From: Sialis fuliginosa
Taxonomy: Eukaryota; Arthropoda; Insecta; Megaloptera; Sialidae
Assembly (NCBI GenBank): GCA_961205875.1
Contig: OY540810.1
Span: 35,960,001 to 36,024,000 of the forward strand
Length of the DNA stretch: 64,000 nt
Reading direction: 5' to 3'
The notes beneath the pieces were generated by a model that had not been told where the DNA came from, did not search any database, and worked only from the letters and a program-made list of their open reading frames with translations. Of the stretch, positions 41,101 through 49,010 are shown piece after piece. Made by a program: the position numbers and the translations under genes. The first letter of the stretch is position 1; each line of letters starts with the position of its first letter.

Positions 41101-44100
41101 ACTTATTACAAGAAAATTTATCTCAACTAATCTGCATAACAAAATATTTTCATTAAAACAGTTCAATTTAAAAGTATTAATTTTCATCAAATTTCTATTA
41201 TTAATTATGCACACGTGGAAATTTTATTTTTATGAATTATTCTAAAAAAAATATGCCAAGTACATACACAGTGCTTCCTCGTGGTAAATTCACCAAAGGT
41301 AGCTAATTATATTGAACAATTTAAATAAAAACCATAAAGTTTTCAGATAAATTGCCTGGCATTGGTTAACCATTTAATTTTTATACAAATTCTAAAGATC
41401 AGGGACTTCAATCGGAATTTATTTATTATTCGGGTTCGGTTCGCGTTGAAATATAAATTTCGGCTTGGGTTCGGGTTTGGGTTCAAATTCTTTTTCGACT
41501 GTTAAAGATTTTTAAAAGCTAAAATCAGTGCTGTATTCAGATAAAAAAATATATTAAGCCCAGTTCAGTTTAAATTTATAAAATTATCCATCCAAATATA
41601 ATAACTTCTATAAGCAAGTATCCAGTAAACCCAAACAAATGTTATATTATTAAATAGCTACCTAATAACCTATAAATAGCTATTCATGCATTATAACGGA
41701 TATAAGATAATCAAATGTGAAAACTTTCATTATCAAGGTCATACTTATTTTACTTTCAACTACGAGATGCACCTCAAAACTTTCTTTTTTGCACACTATA
41801 CACGTACAAATCTTATTGTTGATTTTATATTCTGAATTTTGTCATACTTGTCACACTGCTATCAAAACCAGTGTTCATCAAACATTTTAATATTTTACAC
41901 AAAAATAATATTTCAGTCGACGCGAACGTTGCAAATTATAATATGCGAGAAAAGTACTTTACATAGAAAATATGCACACTGTTATGTATGACGAAACGTT
42001 GATCGATGTTACAAGCATCTGTAGATTCCTCCACAAAAACTTTAAATAATACTTTAATGCTCGGTTTTATAAAGAATTTACTTGAGTATAAATGCTAATT
42101 AGCTTCCAGCGAACGCTATCTGCTAGGTATTTAAATATAAATGTTAACATACAGATGTACATATCATAACCTTGACGCATGTGCGATAAGTGCAATCAGC
42201 GACTTAAAATAAGTGCTGCCAAATGTACCTCATAAAATGCATAGCATTTACATTATTATAGATTTATTACCACTGCTTTAAAATACCGAGCAATTTCATA
42301 ACAATTTGACACCTAGCAGATAGCGTTAGCTGGAAGCTAATTTACATTTGCACTCAAGCAAATTCTTTATGATACCGGGCATAAATATAGGAAAAAGAAG
42401 AAACAAAATGATGATATGTATAATAATAAAATATAATAATATATGTACTATTGTACTTATTCTTTTTATCGCGAAATTAATATTTCTAAACTTTCACAAA
42501 TCTTCAAAGTTTCACAAAATTCAACTAAAAGTAAATAAATAAACATTTCAAGACCACAAAATTCTAATTAGAGGTTTATAAAGGAAATATATACGTATTA
42601 ATTGTAAATTTTAAAATAGTAAAAAACATTTTTGGTAAATCACTTTTCATTTATTACCATGATCTTTCTTATTTAAACATTAAAATTTAAGACCGATATA
42701 CGAGTATAATAATTTAATTTTCATTAAAATTTATAAGACCACTTCATCTTTCCTGAAATCTCTTACATCAAAAGTGTTTCATTAAATATAAAATGAAAAA
42801 TATTACATTTTAACATGTAGTACTAATACAAAATTAATTATAGATAAAAACGTCTACAATTGGAGGAAATTCATTTAAAAAATTATTGAATCAATTTTTC
42901 ACCAGTTAATCTTACATTTCCAACCTAAATTAAACTCTATACTAAAAGTTAATTGCTTACAAATACCCGCATATTTATATTTATGTATTTTAACAAACAC
43001 ATAAACATACGATACTGTTTTAACTGACATTTATACATATTTTTGAACACAGACGGGCATCAAGAGACTGTACACCCGAACGAAATGCATGCCGGACTTG
43101 TGATTTTGAAACAAATACCATCAAAATCAATAGACTTGAACAAACAGCATTCAGGTACAATCACAATCAACAACGGACAGCACAGCACTGACGACTCACA
43201 TGAATCTCCCAAACAAACCCACGATAGCTCCCTAAAAAGCGGATCCGGTAGTTACCTCAAATCCTTTTTTAAATCATCCAGTCACATTAGCTCATTCCAA
43301 AAACCATCTAAAAGCCCTTCAATTTTCTCGATATGGAATTCTGTAAAAGATACTGATATAGGTCCATCTGGACCTAATTCCCATTACGATGATAAGTTTG
43401 CTTATCCACCCGAAGCCACGGATCATACAAAACATGAAGAAAAACCTGAAGAGTATTCGTACGATGGCCCATCGACAAATTCTAAACCTGCAGAACAGTA
43501 TGGTAAACCTTACCAATCAGATCATTCTGAATATTCCAATTCTGCTTCACAAAATCATAAACCAGAAGAACAATATGGCTCTCCTTACCAACCAAGTCAT
43601 TCAGAATATTCTAATTCCAAGCCTGATGAACAATATGGCTCTCCTTACCAAACAGATAATTCAGAATATTCTAATTCTGCTCCATCAAATTCCAAACCTG
43701 GTGAACAATATGGTTCTCCTTACCAATCTGAACATTCGGAATATTCCGGTTCTCATAAAGAAACAAATGAAAACAGTCACAGTTCTCATGGTTCAACCAC
43801 ATTTTCTATAACCCCTTCAATATCAGTGTTTCAAGGATACCTAACTGATGACGAGTCAATTTTTCACAATTCTAACCCTTCAGGGCCTGAGCCAAGACCT
43901 TTAGAATTTTACAAACCCAGACAAGAAACTCAAAATGTTGATCCTTTGGGTCACCCTAACTCCTTGCCTACTAGCCACGCACAAGATTCGTATATTGGCC
44001 CACCTCCTTCTCCTGAATTCAAGCCTATTCCCCAATCATTACAGCCACAAATGGACTCGTACGGACATCCCATTGCACCACAGAAACTCAGTGCTGGATA

Positions 44101-45233
44101 CTCACCCATCACTTACAATGGACCTTTTGCACATGACTTTGACCCAAGGACAAAACGACTGAGGCGTAATAATGGATTGAATGTACGACAATCTGTAATA
44201 TATAACCAGAAAGCGTACCCCGCGTTAAGGATAAGGAGTTAAAGAAATGTTTGGTAATTCATAAGGTATAAGTAATATGCACATTTTGAAAACTAATCAT
44301 TTATTTATCTTACTTCTATCTCTACGTAGGTAAATCTTTAAATATGATCTTAAGTAAAATCTTGTTTTCATTAAAGTATGTCTGCAATTTATTATTAACA
44401 TAATTATTATCTTTCTTATGTCTCATTTTTAGTTTTAATCGTATGACTTACATTAGGATTAAGATTTTATATTTATACTTACTATGTAGTTACATATTCT
44501 AACAACAAAATTAAATTTAGAATCTTATTATTTTATAAAAAATCAATAATTAAAAATATGTTTTGTTGCAAGATATAAGTGCCCGATTCAGATACTAACT
44601 AGAACTAGACTCTTTATTTGATCATCTCGCTATTAGGAAATAAAGGAAAAAATAGAAGGAAAATGTATGAGGGGCCAAATTTAAACAGTAATTAGAACAT
44701 GCCGAGATATATATTTCCTGAAAACTCCCTAGCAACGTTTGCCCTGGAACACCCTCAACGAAATGCCCAAAATTTTGTTTTACAAGGATTTTGTAAACAC
44801 ACTCAACCCCATTTTTCGCATTTTATACAGATTATTAAATTTTCTACAACCTTTTTATTATTATTTTAACCAAAAATAATTGTATAACTTTCAAAATGGC
44901 GGTTAAACTAAAAATTGTACATATTTTAAAAACGCAAAATTTTTAGTTGGACAGCATTTTTGATAGGTATAAGTGTAATGTATTATAATTGATTGTAGTG
45001 CATTTAATTGTCTTTTCAAAAAGTTAAAAATGGGGTTAATCGGACTTTTAATTCAATAGTAGGAGTGTCAAAATATAGTACAGTAATTTATTTTTATTAA
45101 TTTATATAATTAAGTTATTCAAATATTTGAATCCGGCCCTGTATCTTGCTAATGCATTTCATTTAATCAATTATTTTATCTCAATTTTATACTTGTTTTT
45201 ACAGGATCATACCATTATTCAGATTACTACTAA
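11775..45233 (+). CDS. Secreted furin-processed protein with alternative C-termini
   Basis: Spliced gene, family not recognised. Exons: 11775-11780, 25975-26256, 31599-31896, 37977-38150, then either 43053-44242 (about 649 aa) or 45205-45233 (about 262 aa). All junctions have AG/GT sites and matching phases; exons 5 and 6 both enter in phase 1, so either can follow exon 4. Residues 1-19 form a signal peptide (MRTFMLVCLAISFASVLSA). RSKR at 44-47 is a furin-type site. A Gly/His/Tyr stretch follows, then residues 120-161 with glycine exactly every seventh position. Exon 4 is rich in Ala, His, Ser and Tyr, like cuticle or extracellular-matrix proteins. The long form adds four QYG-PYQ repeats and a basic C-terminus with RTKR. 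It is probably extracellular; a structural or cuticular role is inference. Exon 5 may instead be internal to an isoform I did not resolve. Confidence 0.7.
11823..12711 (+). mobile_element. Non-coding retroelement, copy B (in intron 1)
   Basis: About 889 bp, nearly identical to copy A and in the same orientation, starting only 42 bases after the exon 1 donor. The GACA tail is slightly longer here and interrupted by GAGAGA. With copy A it forms a 1.63 kb direct-repeat interval that holds the promoter and first exon. Confidence 0.65.
13004..13222. mobile_element. Probable MITE with CAGTAGCGTACC ends
   Basis: The left end CAGTAGCGTACCATGGGG and the right end read inverted (CAGTGAAGTACCGTGAG) match at about two thirds of the positions. 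The interior is GC-richer than the surroundings (GGGCGCTCGC, GGGGGGGAGGG, GCCCCAGGCG). No target-site duplication is clear. Non-coding. Confidence 0.4.
13223..14552. other. Intron 1 sequence without features
   Basis: No gene or clear element, except a short fragment at about 14203-14330 (GCGTTTGTCTGTTTAAAAC... AACCGATCTTAATGAAATT) that looks like the 5' part of an RTE/Daphne-type retroelement remnant. Confidence 0.4.
14561..15452. mobile_element. hAT-type non-autonomous element with internal 248-bp tandem repeats
   Basis: Flanked by a perfect 8-bp target-site duplication CCTATACG (14553-14560 and 15453-15460), the size expected for hAT transposons. The ends CTGGGGTTCGAACC and, inverted, CAGGGCTTCGAACT match at 11 of 14 positions. 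Inside, a unit of 248 bp is repeated in tandem: the word TACTGAACCGAAAAAACCG starts at 14841, 15089 and 15337. The two inner units are almost identical and the first is more diverged. CGGTTCCGGTTTTCGTTCCGG words dominate. No transposase frame, so it was mobilised in trans if at all. Confidence 0.8.
15461..17787. other. Intron 1 sequence without clear features
   Basis: No gene seen. A short perfect hairpin (TATTTTTATCTAC, loop TGAAG, then its complement) lies at about 16456-16491. A CGGGACACCCTGTATA word near 16573 is a common end of degenerate insect repeats. Confidence 0.4.
17796..17962. mobile_element. Short hAT MITE
   Basis: A 167-bp element with a perfect 8-bp target-site duplication GTCTACAT (17788-17795 and 17963-17970). 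Ends CAGAGGTTCT and, inverted, CAGGGGTTCTCAAACTTATA match the classic hAT CAGGGGTTCTCAAAC type. The minus-strand open frame across it (17816-18001) is not a gene. Confidence 0.75.
18718..19523 (+). mobile_element. RTE-like retroelement remnant with nested snapback
   Basis: Begins CTAGCGCACCTGCCCGCGGC and runs to a GAGTGAGTGAGTAAGGAC region followed by TTTTATAGATTGATAATAAT, the usual layout of non-coding RTE-type remnants in insects. It is interrupted at about 18830-18975 by an inverted-repeat insert. The minus-strand open frame 18987-19181 lies inside it and is not a gene. Confidence 0.5.
18830..18975 (+). repeat. Snapback repeat with CTGAAGA...GAAAC core
   Basis: Arms TGGATTTTGGCTTCTGGGTG and (inverted) TGGATCTTGGCTTCTGGGTT flank a core with CTGAAGA (18860-18866), GTC, a CATT/AATG hairpin, GAC, then GAAAC (18887-18891). 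As in the 7.8 kb element there is one extra base between CTGANGA and the helix. A decayed relative with TTTATACCCAGAAGAC and the ATCACTGCG word lies at about 38650-38750, and a GACGAAACGTTG remnant at 41990-42001. Confidence 0.45.
19524..24229. other. Intron 1 sequence with repeat fragments only
   Basis: No gene. Fragments of the CCGGTATTATAAA-ended MITE group lie at about 19645-19767 and 21341-21450 (shared word TATCTATGGATTTG). A TCTATACTAATATT...CTCTGTCTGT fragment of an RTE-type element lies near 21930-22015. The block at 21650-21720, with TTTGACGTCA on each side, is a degenerate repeat. Open frames 22762-22974 and 23509-23709 have no protein features. Confidence 0.4.
24230..24420 (+). 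mobile_element. MITE fragment, TACTGGCACCAGT family
   Basis: The left half of the element that is whole at 27778-28301: it shares the end, the AGAGCAAGGTTTA word and ATTATAGCCTTTTATTTTG. It stops exactly where the GCTAGCTAGCAAGC-family element begins. Confidence 0.5.
24421..24725. mobile_element. MITE, GCTAGCTAGCAAGCACTT family, copy 1
   Basis: Inverted ends TTGCTAGCTAGCAAGCACTT and (right end inverted) TCCGGTATTATAAAGGAGCT then AGCAAAATTTGCTAGCTAGCAA. The outer left end is missing. The minus-strand 63-aa frame inside (24424-24615) is shared with the copy at 37.34 kb because the DNA is repeated; no transposase motif is seen. The right edge CCGGACA-TAA matches the Harbinger-like elements at 36.5-42.4 kb. 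Confidence 0.55.
24726..25974. other. End of intron 1, no features
   Basis: AT-rich, without gene or clear element. A 35-base word with AAGAAATAAACGAAAGT and ACACGCCT at about 24812-24848 duplicates one at 24116-24149, bracketing the nested MITEs. A polypyrimidine tract and TTTCAG at 25970-25974 form the exon 2 acceptor. Confidence 0.45.
25975..26256 (+). CDS. Coding exon 2 of the secreted-protein gene
   Basis: Residues 3-96. It encodes most of the signal peptide, a short acidic propeptide, the RSKR cleavage site (44-47), then SGSGDFFGAIKNKLTSGVQQ and a Gly/Tyr/His stretch. The acceptor is CTCATTTCAG and the donor GCG|GTAAGA, both phase 0. This is the best-supported exon of the N-terminal half. 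Confidence 0.75.
26469..26840. mobile_element. Long-arm foldback MITE, copy 1 (intron 2)
   Basis: Arms of about 165 bp begin GGGAGCGTTCACGTCTGAC on the left and, read inverted, TAGGAGCGTTCACGTCTAAC on the right; shared inner words include TTGATTGGTTGATTCATGGA and TCACTTCCTTA. A 75-bp centre carries AACCAAAGAACTTTTATGTT. Relative to the copy at 32.83 kb the whole element is in the opposite orientation. Non-coding. Confidence 0.7.
26841..27777. other. Intron 2 sequence, no features
   Basis: AT-rich; no gene, element end or structured repeat seen. Confidence 0.45.
27778..28301. mobile_element. MITE, TACTGGCACCAGT family, whole copy
   Basis: About 524 bp, bounded by TATAAGATACTGGCACCAGT and, inverted, CATAAGGTACTGGCACCAGT. 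The interior holds two CCAGTAATG words and no open frame. Its left half recurs at 24230-24420. Confidence 0.6.
28302..30125. other. Intron 2 sequence, no features
   Basis: No gene or recognised element. Very AT-rich throughout. Confidence 0.45.
30131..30545 (+). repeat. AGGGTTCCGTA...TGTCCGTCTGTC type interspersed repeat
   Basis: Begins TTAGGGTTCCGTATCTGG, contains AAAATGGAACCC and GTTTGTCTGTCTGTCCGTCG near the start, and ends ACGGTACGGAACCTTCAAGG then TGCGAGTCCAACTCGCA. This is a very widespread arthropod retroelement 3'-end type. A degenerate relative lies at about 3303. Non-coding. Confidence 0.5.
30546..31598. other. End of intron 2, no features
   Basis: The short plus-strand frame at 31021-31212 has no domain or splice support. 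TATTTGTTACAG at 31587-31598 is the exon 3 acceptor. Confidence 0.45.
31599..31896 (+). CDS. Coding exon 3 with glycine-heptad segment
   Basis: Residues 97-195. After SYDHKSFDFLGLKKSIFNTL come six units of seven residues (120-161), each with Gly at position 6: VKAIKGG, VIAIKGQ, LIKGTGQ, IVSTKGK, IIATKGE, AISNYGR. Four of the six have Lys-Gly, and hydrophobic residues lead each unit. The segment is amphipathic and lacks Pro and Cys. The donor is CCA-G|GTGATT, leaving phase 1. Base composition is distinctly less AT-rich than the flanks, as expected for coding sequence. Confidence 0.75.
31897..32833. other. Intron 3 start, no features
   Basis: AT-rich intron; no gene or clear element. Confidence 0.45.
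32834..33158. mobile_element. Long-arm foldback MITE, copy 2 (intron 3)
   Basis: Same family as 26469-26840 in opposite orientation (its centre reads as the reverse complement). The outermost part of the right arm is missing. The minus-strand frame here (32840-33040) repeats part of the one in copy 1 only because the DNA repeats. Confidence 0.65.
33159..34422. other. Intron 3 sequence, no features
   Basis: No gene or clear element recognised. Confidence 0.4.
34423..34607. mobile_element. Snapback MITE, AGCCTTGGC ends
   Basis: A 185-bp element whose arms of about 72 bp face each other: AGCCTTGGCACTTTATAGAA on the left and, inverted, AGCCTTGGCGCTTTACAGAA on the right, both followed by AACGGT, CAGCGCTTCGA and AATCTATTAT. 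The short centre contains TACGTCGAAACGCAGC. Non-coding. Confidence 0.65.
34608..36489. other. Intron 3 sequence, no features
   Basis: No gene. An AAAT microsatellite lies at about 35118-35142. Confidence 0.45.
36493..36786. mobile_element. Harbinger-like MITE, copy 1
   Basis: Ends TGCCCGGTATTATAAA and, inverted, TATCCGGTATTATAAA, flanked by TAA on both sides (36490-36492 and 36787-36789), the 3-bp target duplication expected for PIF/Harbinger elements. Arms extend about 70 bp through AAGCAAATTAGCTTCCAGCT and AACG. Non-coding. Confidence 0.65.
37338..37645. mobile_element. MITE, GCTAGCTAGCAAGCACTT family, copy 2
   Basis: Near-complete copy with both arms: TCCGGTATTATAAACGAACT then AGCAAAATTTGCTAGCTAGC on the left, and the matching right arm ending CTTTATAATCGCGCCA. 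It lies 330 bp upstream of exon 4. The minus-strand frame 37371-37577 is the counterpart of the one at 24424 and is not a gene. Confidence 0.6.
37977..38150 (+). CDS. Coding exon 4 of the secreted-protein gene
   Basis: Residues 196-253, rich in Ala, His, Ser, Tyr and Pro (for example GYSAGHASPAVEHYAVAAGP), with visibly higher GC than the surroundings. The acceptor is ATTTTTTCCAG; the donor is GAA-G|GTATTT, phase 1. That phase fits both the 43053 and the 45205 acceptors. The composition resembles insect cuticle and chorion low-complexity proteins, but no chitin-binding domain is present. Confidence 0.7.
38151..40471. other. Intron 4 start, mostly featureless
   Basis: No gene. Degenerate repeat fragments lie at about 38260-38360 (TATACCCCAAGGTATATA ... 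GGGGGATGTA), 38486-38590 (GCCACTCGTATTAAATC ... AGAGTGGC) and 38650-38750 (relative of the 18.83 kb snapback). The remainder is AT-rich without structure I recognise. Confidence 0.4.
40472..40792. mobile_element. Harbinger-like MITE, copy 2
   Basis: Same family as 36493-36786: the ends TGCCCGGTATCATACAGAAT and, inverted, TGCCCGATATATTAGTGC are more diverged. AAATTAGCTTTCAACTAACG and the matching right arm are present. Flanks read TCA and TGA, so the target duplication has decayed or differs. Confidence 0.6.
40793..42057. other. Intron 4 sequence, fragments only
   Basis: A hAT-like end fragment with CAGGGACTTCAATCGG and CGGGTTCGGTTCGCG lies at about 41401-41500, resembling the ends of the 14.56 kb element. 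GACGAAACGTTG at 41990-42001 is a remnant of the snapback group. No gene. Confidence 0.4.
42058..42381. mobile_element. Harbinger-like MITE, copy 3
   Basis: Ends TGCTCGGTTTTATAAAGAAT and, inverted, TGCCCGGTATCATAAAGAAT, with TAA on both sides (42055-42057 and 42382-42384). The interior matches copy 2 closely (AGTGCTGCCAA, TTACCACTGCTTT). The open frame at 42348-42542 starts inside it and is not a gene. Confidence 0.65.
43053..44242 (+). CDS. Long alternative last exon of the secreted-protein gene
   Basis: 396 codons, residues 254-649 of the long form, ending in TAA at 44240-44242. No ATG opens the frame at its start, so it must be spliced; the acceptor GAACACAG fits phase 1. Rich in Ser, Pro, His, Gln and Tyr. 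Residues about 395-487 hold four copies of a 22-25 residue unit, core SKPxEQYGSPYQxxHSEYSN (43477-43752). The C-terminal region has RTKRLRR, a second possible proprotein-convertase site. Likely an extracellular disordered or matrix-type tail. Overlapping frames at 43389, 43935 and 43319 are shadows. Confidence 0.7.
44243..45204. other. 3' UTR of the long isoform / intron before exon 6
   Basis: AT-rich non-coding. An AATAAA at about 44638 could end the long-isoform transcript. The block at 44585-45145, between GTGCCCGATTC and TCCGGCCCTG, may be a decayed repeat. Confidence 0.4.
45205..45233 (+). CDS. Short alternative last exon (GSYHYSDYY)
   Basis: After TTGTTTTTACAG, the exon reads in phase 1 from exon 4 as Gly-Ser-Tyr-His-Tyr-Ser-Asp-Tyr-Tyr-stop. 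A tyrosine-rich terminus of this kind is typical of insect cuticle-like proteins. Joining exons 1-2-3-4-6 gives 262 aa. An AATAAA at 45346-45351 follows at a suitable distance for a 3' UTR of about 130 bases. Confidence 0.55.
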
Positions 45234-45351
45234 AGAAGAAATTAGAAACCAAGTCGATAGTTGTTAAATGGATGTGTTGTAGAAGAAGATAAATACAACA
45301 ATAGATACAAAATAATATATTAAATTTACAGTTAGGTTTTTTTATAATAAA

Positions 45352-48300
45352 TCATTATATTAAATACAAAGCACCTGAATAATCATTTAATGGTGGACAG
45401 TATGAATTTTTGTAAAAGTCGTTACATTTTCATTATTCATTATTAATTTATATTCATTTTCAAGTACCTTTTTTTTTTTTAATGTATACTAAACATAAGT
45501 GCTGGATTTACATGATTAAGTGTCTGAGGCTGAAATTATATACATAGGAAACCAATGGCGCCGTAACCAATTTTTTCTGGGGGAGAGGGGGCAGTACGAA
45601 AAATGGTCGTAGAACAGTTTTAAAGTTTGAATATTCTAGTTTTCGAATCATTTTGTTGAAAATTGTAATATCTTTAAGGATAACCTCTTTTTCGAAGATG
45701 AAACGCCAAAAAAAAATTTCAAAAATGTATATCAAGGCTCTACGGGACTTGAGAAATTTTTTTGGTCAAATCAAATAAAGGATGTTTGTAGATCAGACTT
45801 TTCTCTTCAATATAACTTTTGTTTTACATTACGACCATTTTTGATTGAGTTATTTGCGCTAAACATTTGTTGTTGCTTTTTCAATGAAATTAAAAAAGTT
45901 CATTTTTTATCAAAAAGAAAATTTTGGAGTTTAGTGTATAAAAAAAAGATTTTTATAATAGCACGTCGCTTCAAATCTGCCCTATAAACAGGATCAAAAT
46001 TTTTAGGAGGCAAAAAGTAGTCAATACCACCCCCCTACCCCCACTGTAGGAAGTCTTAATAAAATTGAATTGTACATTTTAATTTATAAAGTCAATACAT
46101 TTTTATAATTTAATATTTCTAATGTCTGAAAAATATGCAATATCAAACCGTATAGCCTCGATAACCTATGAGTTATCAATCACTTACATGAGTATATATT
46201 TTATTTTATTTAAAAGTTTATCTCATTATTCATCCACAGATTTATTTTACTACACTTATTTTCCATTAATCGATAATTAGAGATCAGCGATCTAGGTTCA
46301 CAGTAGAAGATTTTTTAAAATTTATTTTCGGTAATTTATCTCTAAAACCTATTAAAAAGAGTTTTTTTTTTATATCTTACACTTTATTATTTTTGTAAGT
46401 CATTTTATTTAAAAAAAATACCCAGGCCCAAAATTATTCTCAATCAGCTCATGTTACTGCTCCTAAAATCAAATGTGGCTTACAAATGTACATTTTCTTA
46501 TCTTTACTATAATAGTACAAATCTATTAATTAGATTGCAGATTTCTCAAGGATCAATCAAAATCGAATAATGGATTATAATACATATATGTCATTTTTTA
46601 AATCAAATTCACTAAAATTAAATATTTATTATATTTGTATAATCGCCATTTTTAATAAAAATAATAATTATGATATCACAAAAATTCAATACTGAAATAT
46701 AATACTATTTTTGTTCTAAAATGTAAACAGCTATTATACAAATATCAATATGTATATATAATGTAATTATTTAGATGTTTTTCAATTTCCCTTGTTCAAT
46801 ATCAATAATTGTTTTGTGATATCTGTTAATATGAATTTTACAACATAGGATGTTCACTTCATTAGATTATGTATCATTTAAAACAAATGGTATTTTATTT
46901 TGTACTCAATAAAATATATTATATAGCAAAATGTTGACAGTAGATAAAAGGGTACTAGTATTATTTATTTATAATATAATATGTATATACTACAAGGAAT
47001 GTTTGTAGTGTTATCTTGTCATTGTATTAATTAAGCTCAATATTTTTATTTGTTTATTTTATTATGGAAATACATTTTTTTTTCTTATTTTATAATCTTC
47101 TTTATTTTTTTATTTTTCAGTTTAATTATAAAGACAAAATACTCTTCTATTAAAATAAATAGAGTCTGTCGCAATTTTTAAAGTTCAACTCTATTTGGGG
47201 TGAAAAATGTTCCAGACTAATAGATTTTCAATTTTATAAATTATATAAATATTCATTAGTATGTAATTTTTTTAAAATACACTTTTATATTTTATGCACC
47301 TAATAAAAAGGGATATAATAATTTATTATACCAATACTGAATAAATTATTAAATATACACCTAAATTCTGTGGAGGATAAATACTAAAAGCATGTTTGAC
47401 ACGCACTGCTGTTAGCAACGTTAAACTGGATATATCCAATTAATTTCAGATTGTTCCTTTTTCCTTAACTTTATATTGGATCGATGAAAATAGATATGAC
47501 GTAAACGCAGAAGCTTTGAACAGGAATTGCAATAAATTAATTTTATAATTTGTCAATTAATTAGATCAAAAATAATTAACACCTGTGTAAGAAAATAAGA
47601 AAAGAGCATCTATCACGCATCTATTACTGAAATTATTGTATTTAAATATTTCATAACAATGGTTTTCAAATAATTTTTTTATAAACATGTCGATAAAATC
47701 GGGTACTATTTTTAAGCTTGGTACTACTGACGCAATTTGTTAGCAGTTCGGCAAATTTATTAACCTTGTTGACATTTCTGTCAAATGTGGTTGAATGACA
47801 CAAATTAGTTACATACTTATGCTAAGAAGAATTGTTACATTTTGTTCAATCTAAGTAATTAAATTTTTCATATAAAAATATTATAGCAAGTTTTATGATA
47901 CAGTATTAGTCAATGGTATTAATGAATCGTACGTAACCTATAATATTTGTATATATGTAGTTATGTACATATTTTATAATCTCTCGTATAACAAAACTTT
48001 TAATGTACATATATGTAAATACATATTTACTAAAAAAATATATGACAAAATAAAATTTATGTTCTAATTGTATTCCATGATATTATTCTCAACATTTTGA
48101 ATAAATACTTTAATTTCAGATTTCAGCTAGCAATTACTATGTATGTAATATGAAAATTTCAAGTATATACCTACTCAAAATTTAACTGATAATAAATATA
48201 AATCTTAAGTGTGTACTAATTTGATAAGAAATTAAACATTTACCTTGTATTTCCACAAATTAATTTTAAATTTAATGTTTTAATAAATTTTTTTAAGAAT

Positions 48301-48770
48301 ATTTTCAATGTTAAATAAATAAGTTCTTCTAACTTAAAAACTTGACAAAGAACAGAAAAGTATACAATAATCAATAAAATATTGTAAAAATGTTAAAAAT
48401 AAATAAAATTGATGTTCTAAAAATAATTAATCTATATTTTAAATTCATAACGTAGGTATTTGTTCTATTATTAATTTTGCGAGTTCTTTTGTAGAACAAG
48501 GTTGAACAACATTCAATAAATTCAATACAGTTATTTATTTAATTTTATTAATGCATTACTTGTATTATAGTAAAGAATATATTTTCATTTAAAAAATAAT
48601 ATTAAAAGAAACATTTAATAATAAAATAATGAATTCCTTCGTGGTTAACCTCGAACAATGAGATGTAAGAATTCTGAGTAAACATGTGTCAACATTATTT
48701 ACTAGTTGTTGATTTAACTATCAGAATTTAAATTATCACAAATGACATTTTCAACGACGTTAGTATTTTG
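45352..48770. other. Intergenic, no gene seen
   Basis: Very AT-rich. The short minus-strand frame at 45508-45735 has no protein features. No clear transposon ends were found. The last part (about 48770-48960), with GTGCGTCACGAACC and less extreme composition, is probably the basigin promoter and 5' UTR. Confidence 0.45.
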
Positions 48771-49010
48771 TTCTCAATTAGAGTGCGCAAGCGTATATTG
48801 TGCGTCACGAACCAGTTACATAAACTAGAGGGCTCGTGATTTTCTTTAGTTGAATGTATAGTACGCCATTTTATATTGTACTTTTTGAGTAGTATCTAAT
48901 GCAATAGAAAACGTTGTGTGTCAACTTATGCCTCTGAAAAACTGTTTGTGTGTTTTGTGTAATATAGATATTTTAATTTCACATTTATGAAACGCAAATA
49001 TATTTCTACA

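Noticed and set aside
43043-43052. TTG start for the 399-aa frame
   Set aside because: The bases before 43053 form an acceptor (ACACAG) and the phase fits exon 4, so this is an exon start, not a translation start.
43389-43811. 140-aa plus-strand frame overlapping exon 5
   Set aside because: Alternate-frame reading of the QYGSPYQ tandem repeat; its apparent periodicity comes from the repeat DNA.
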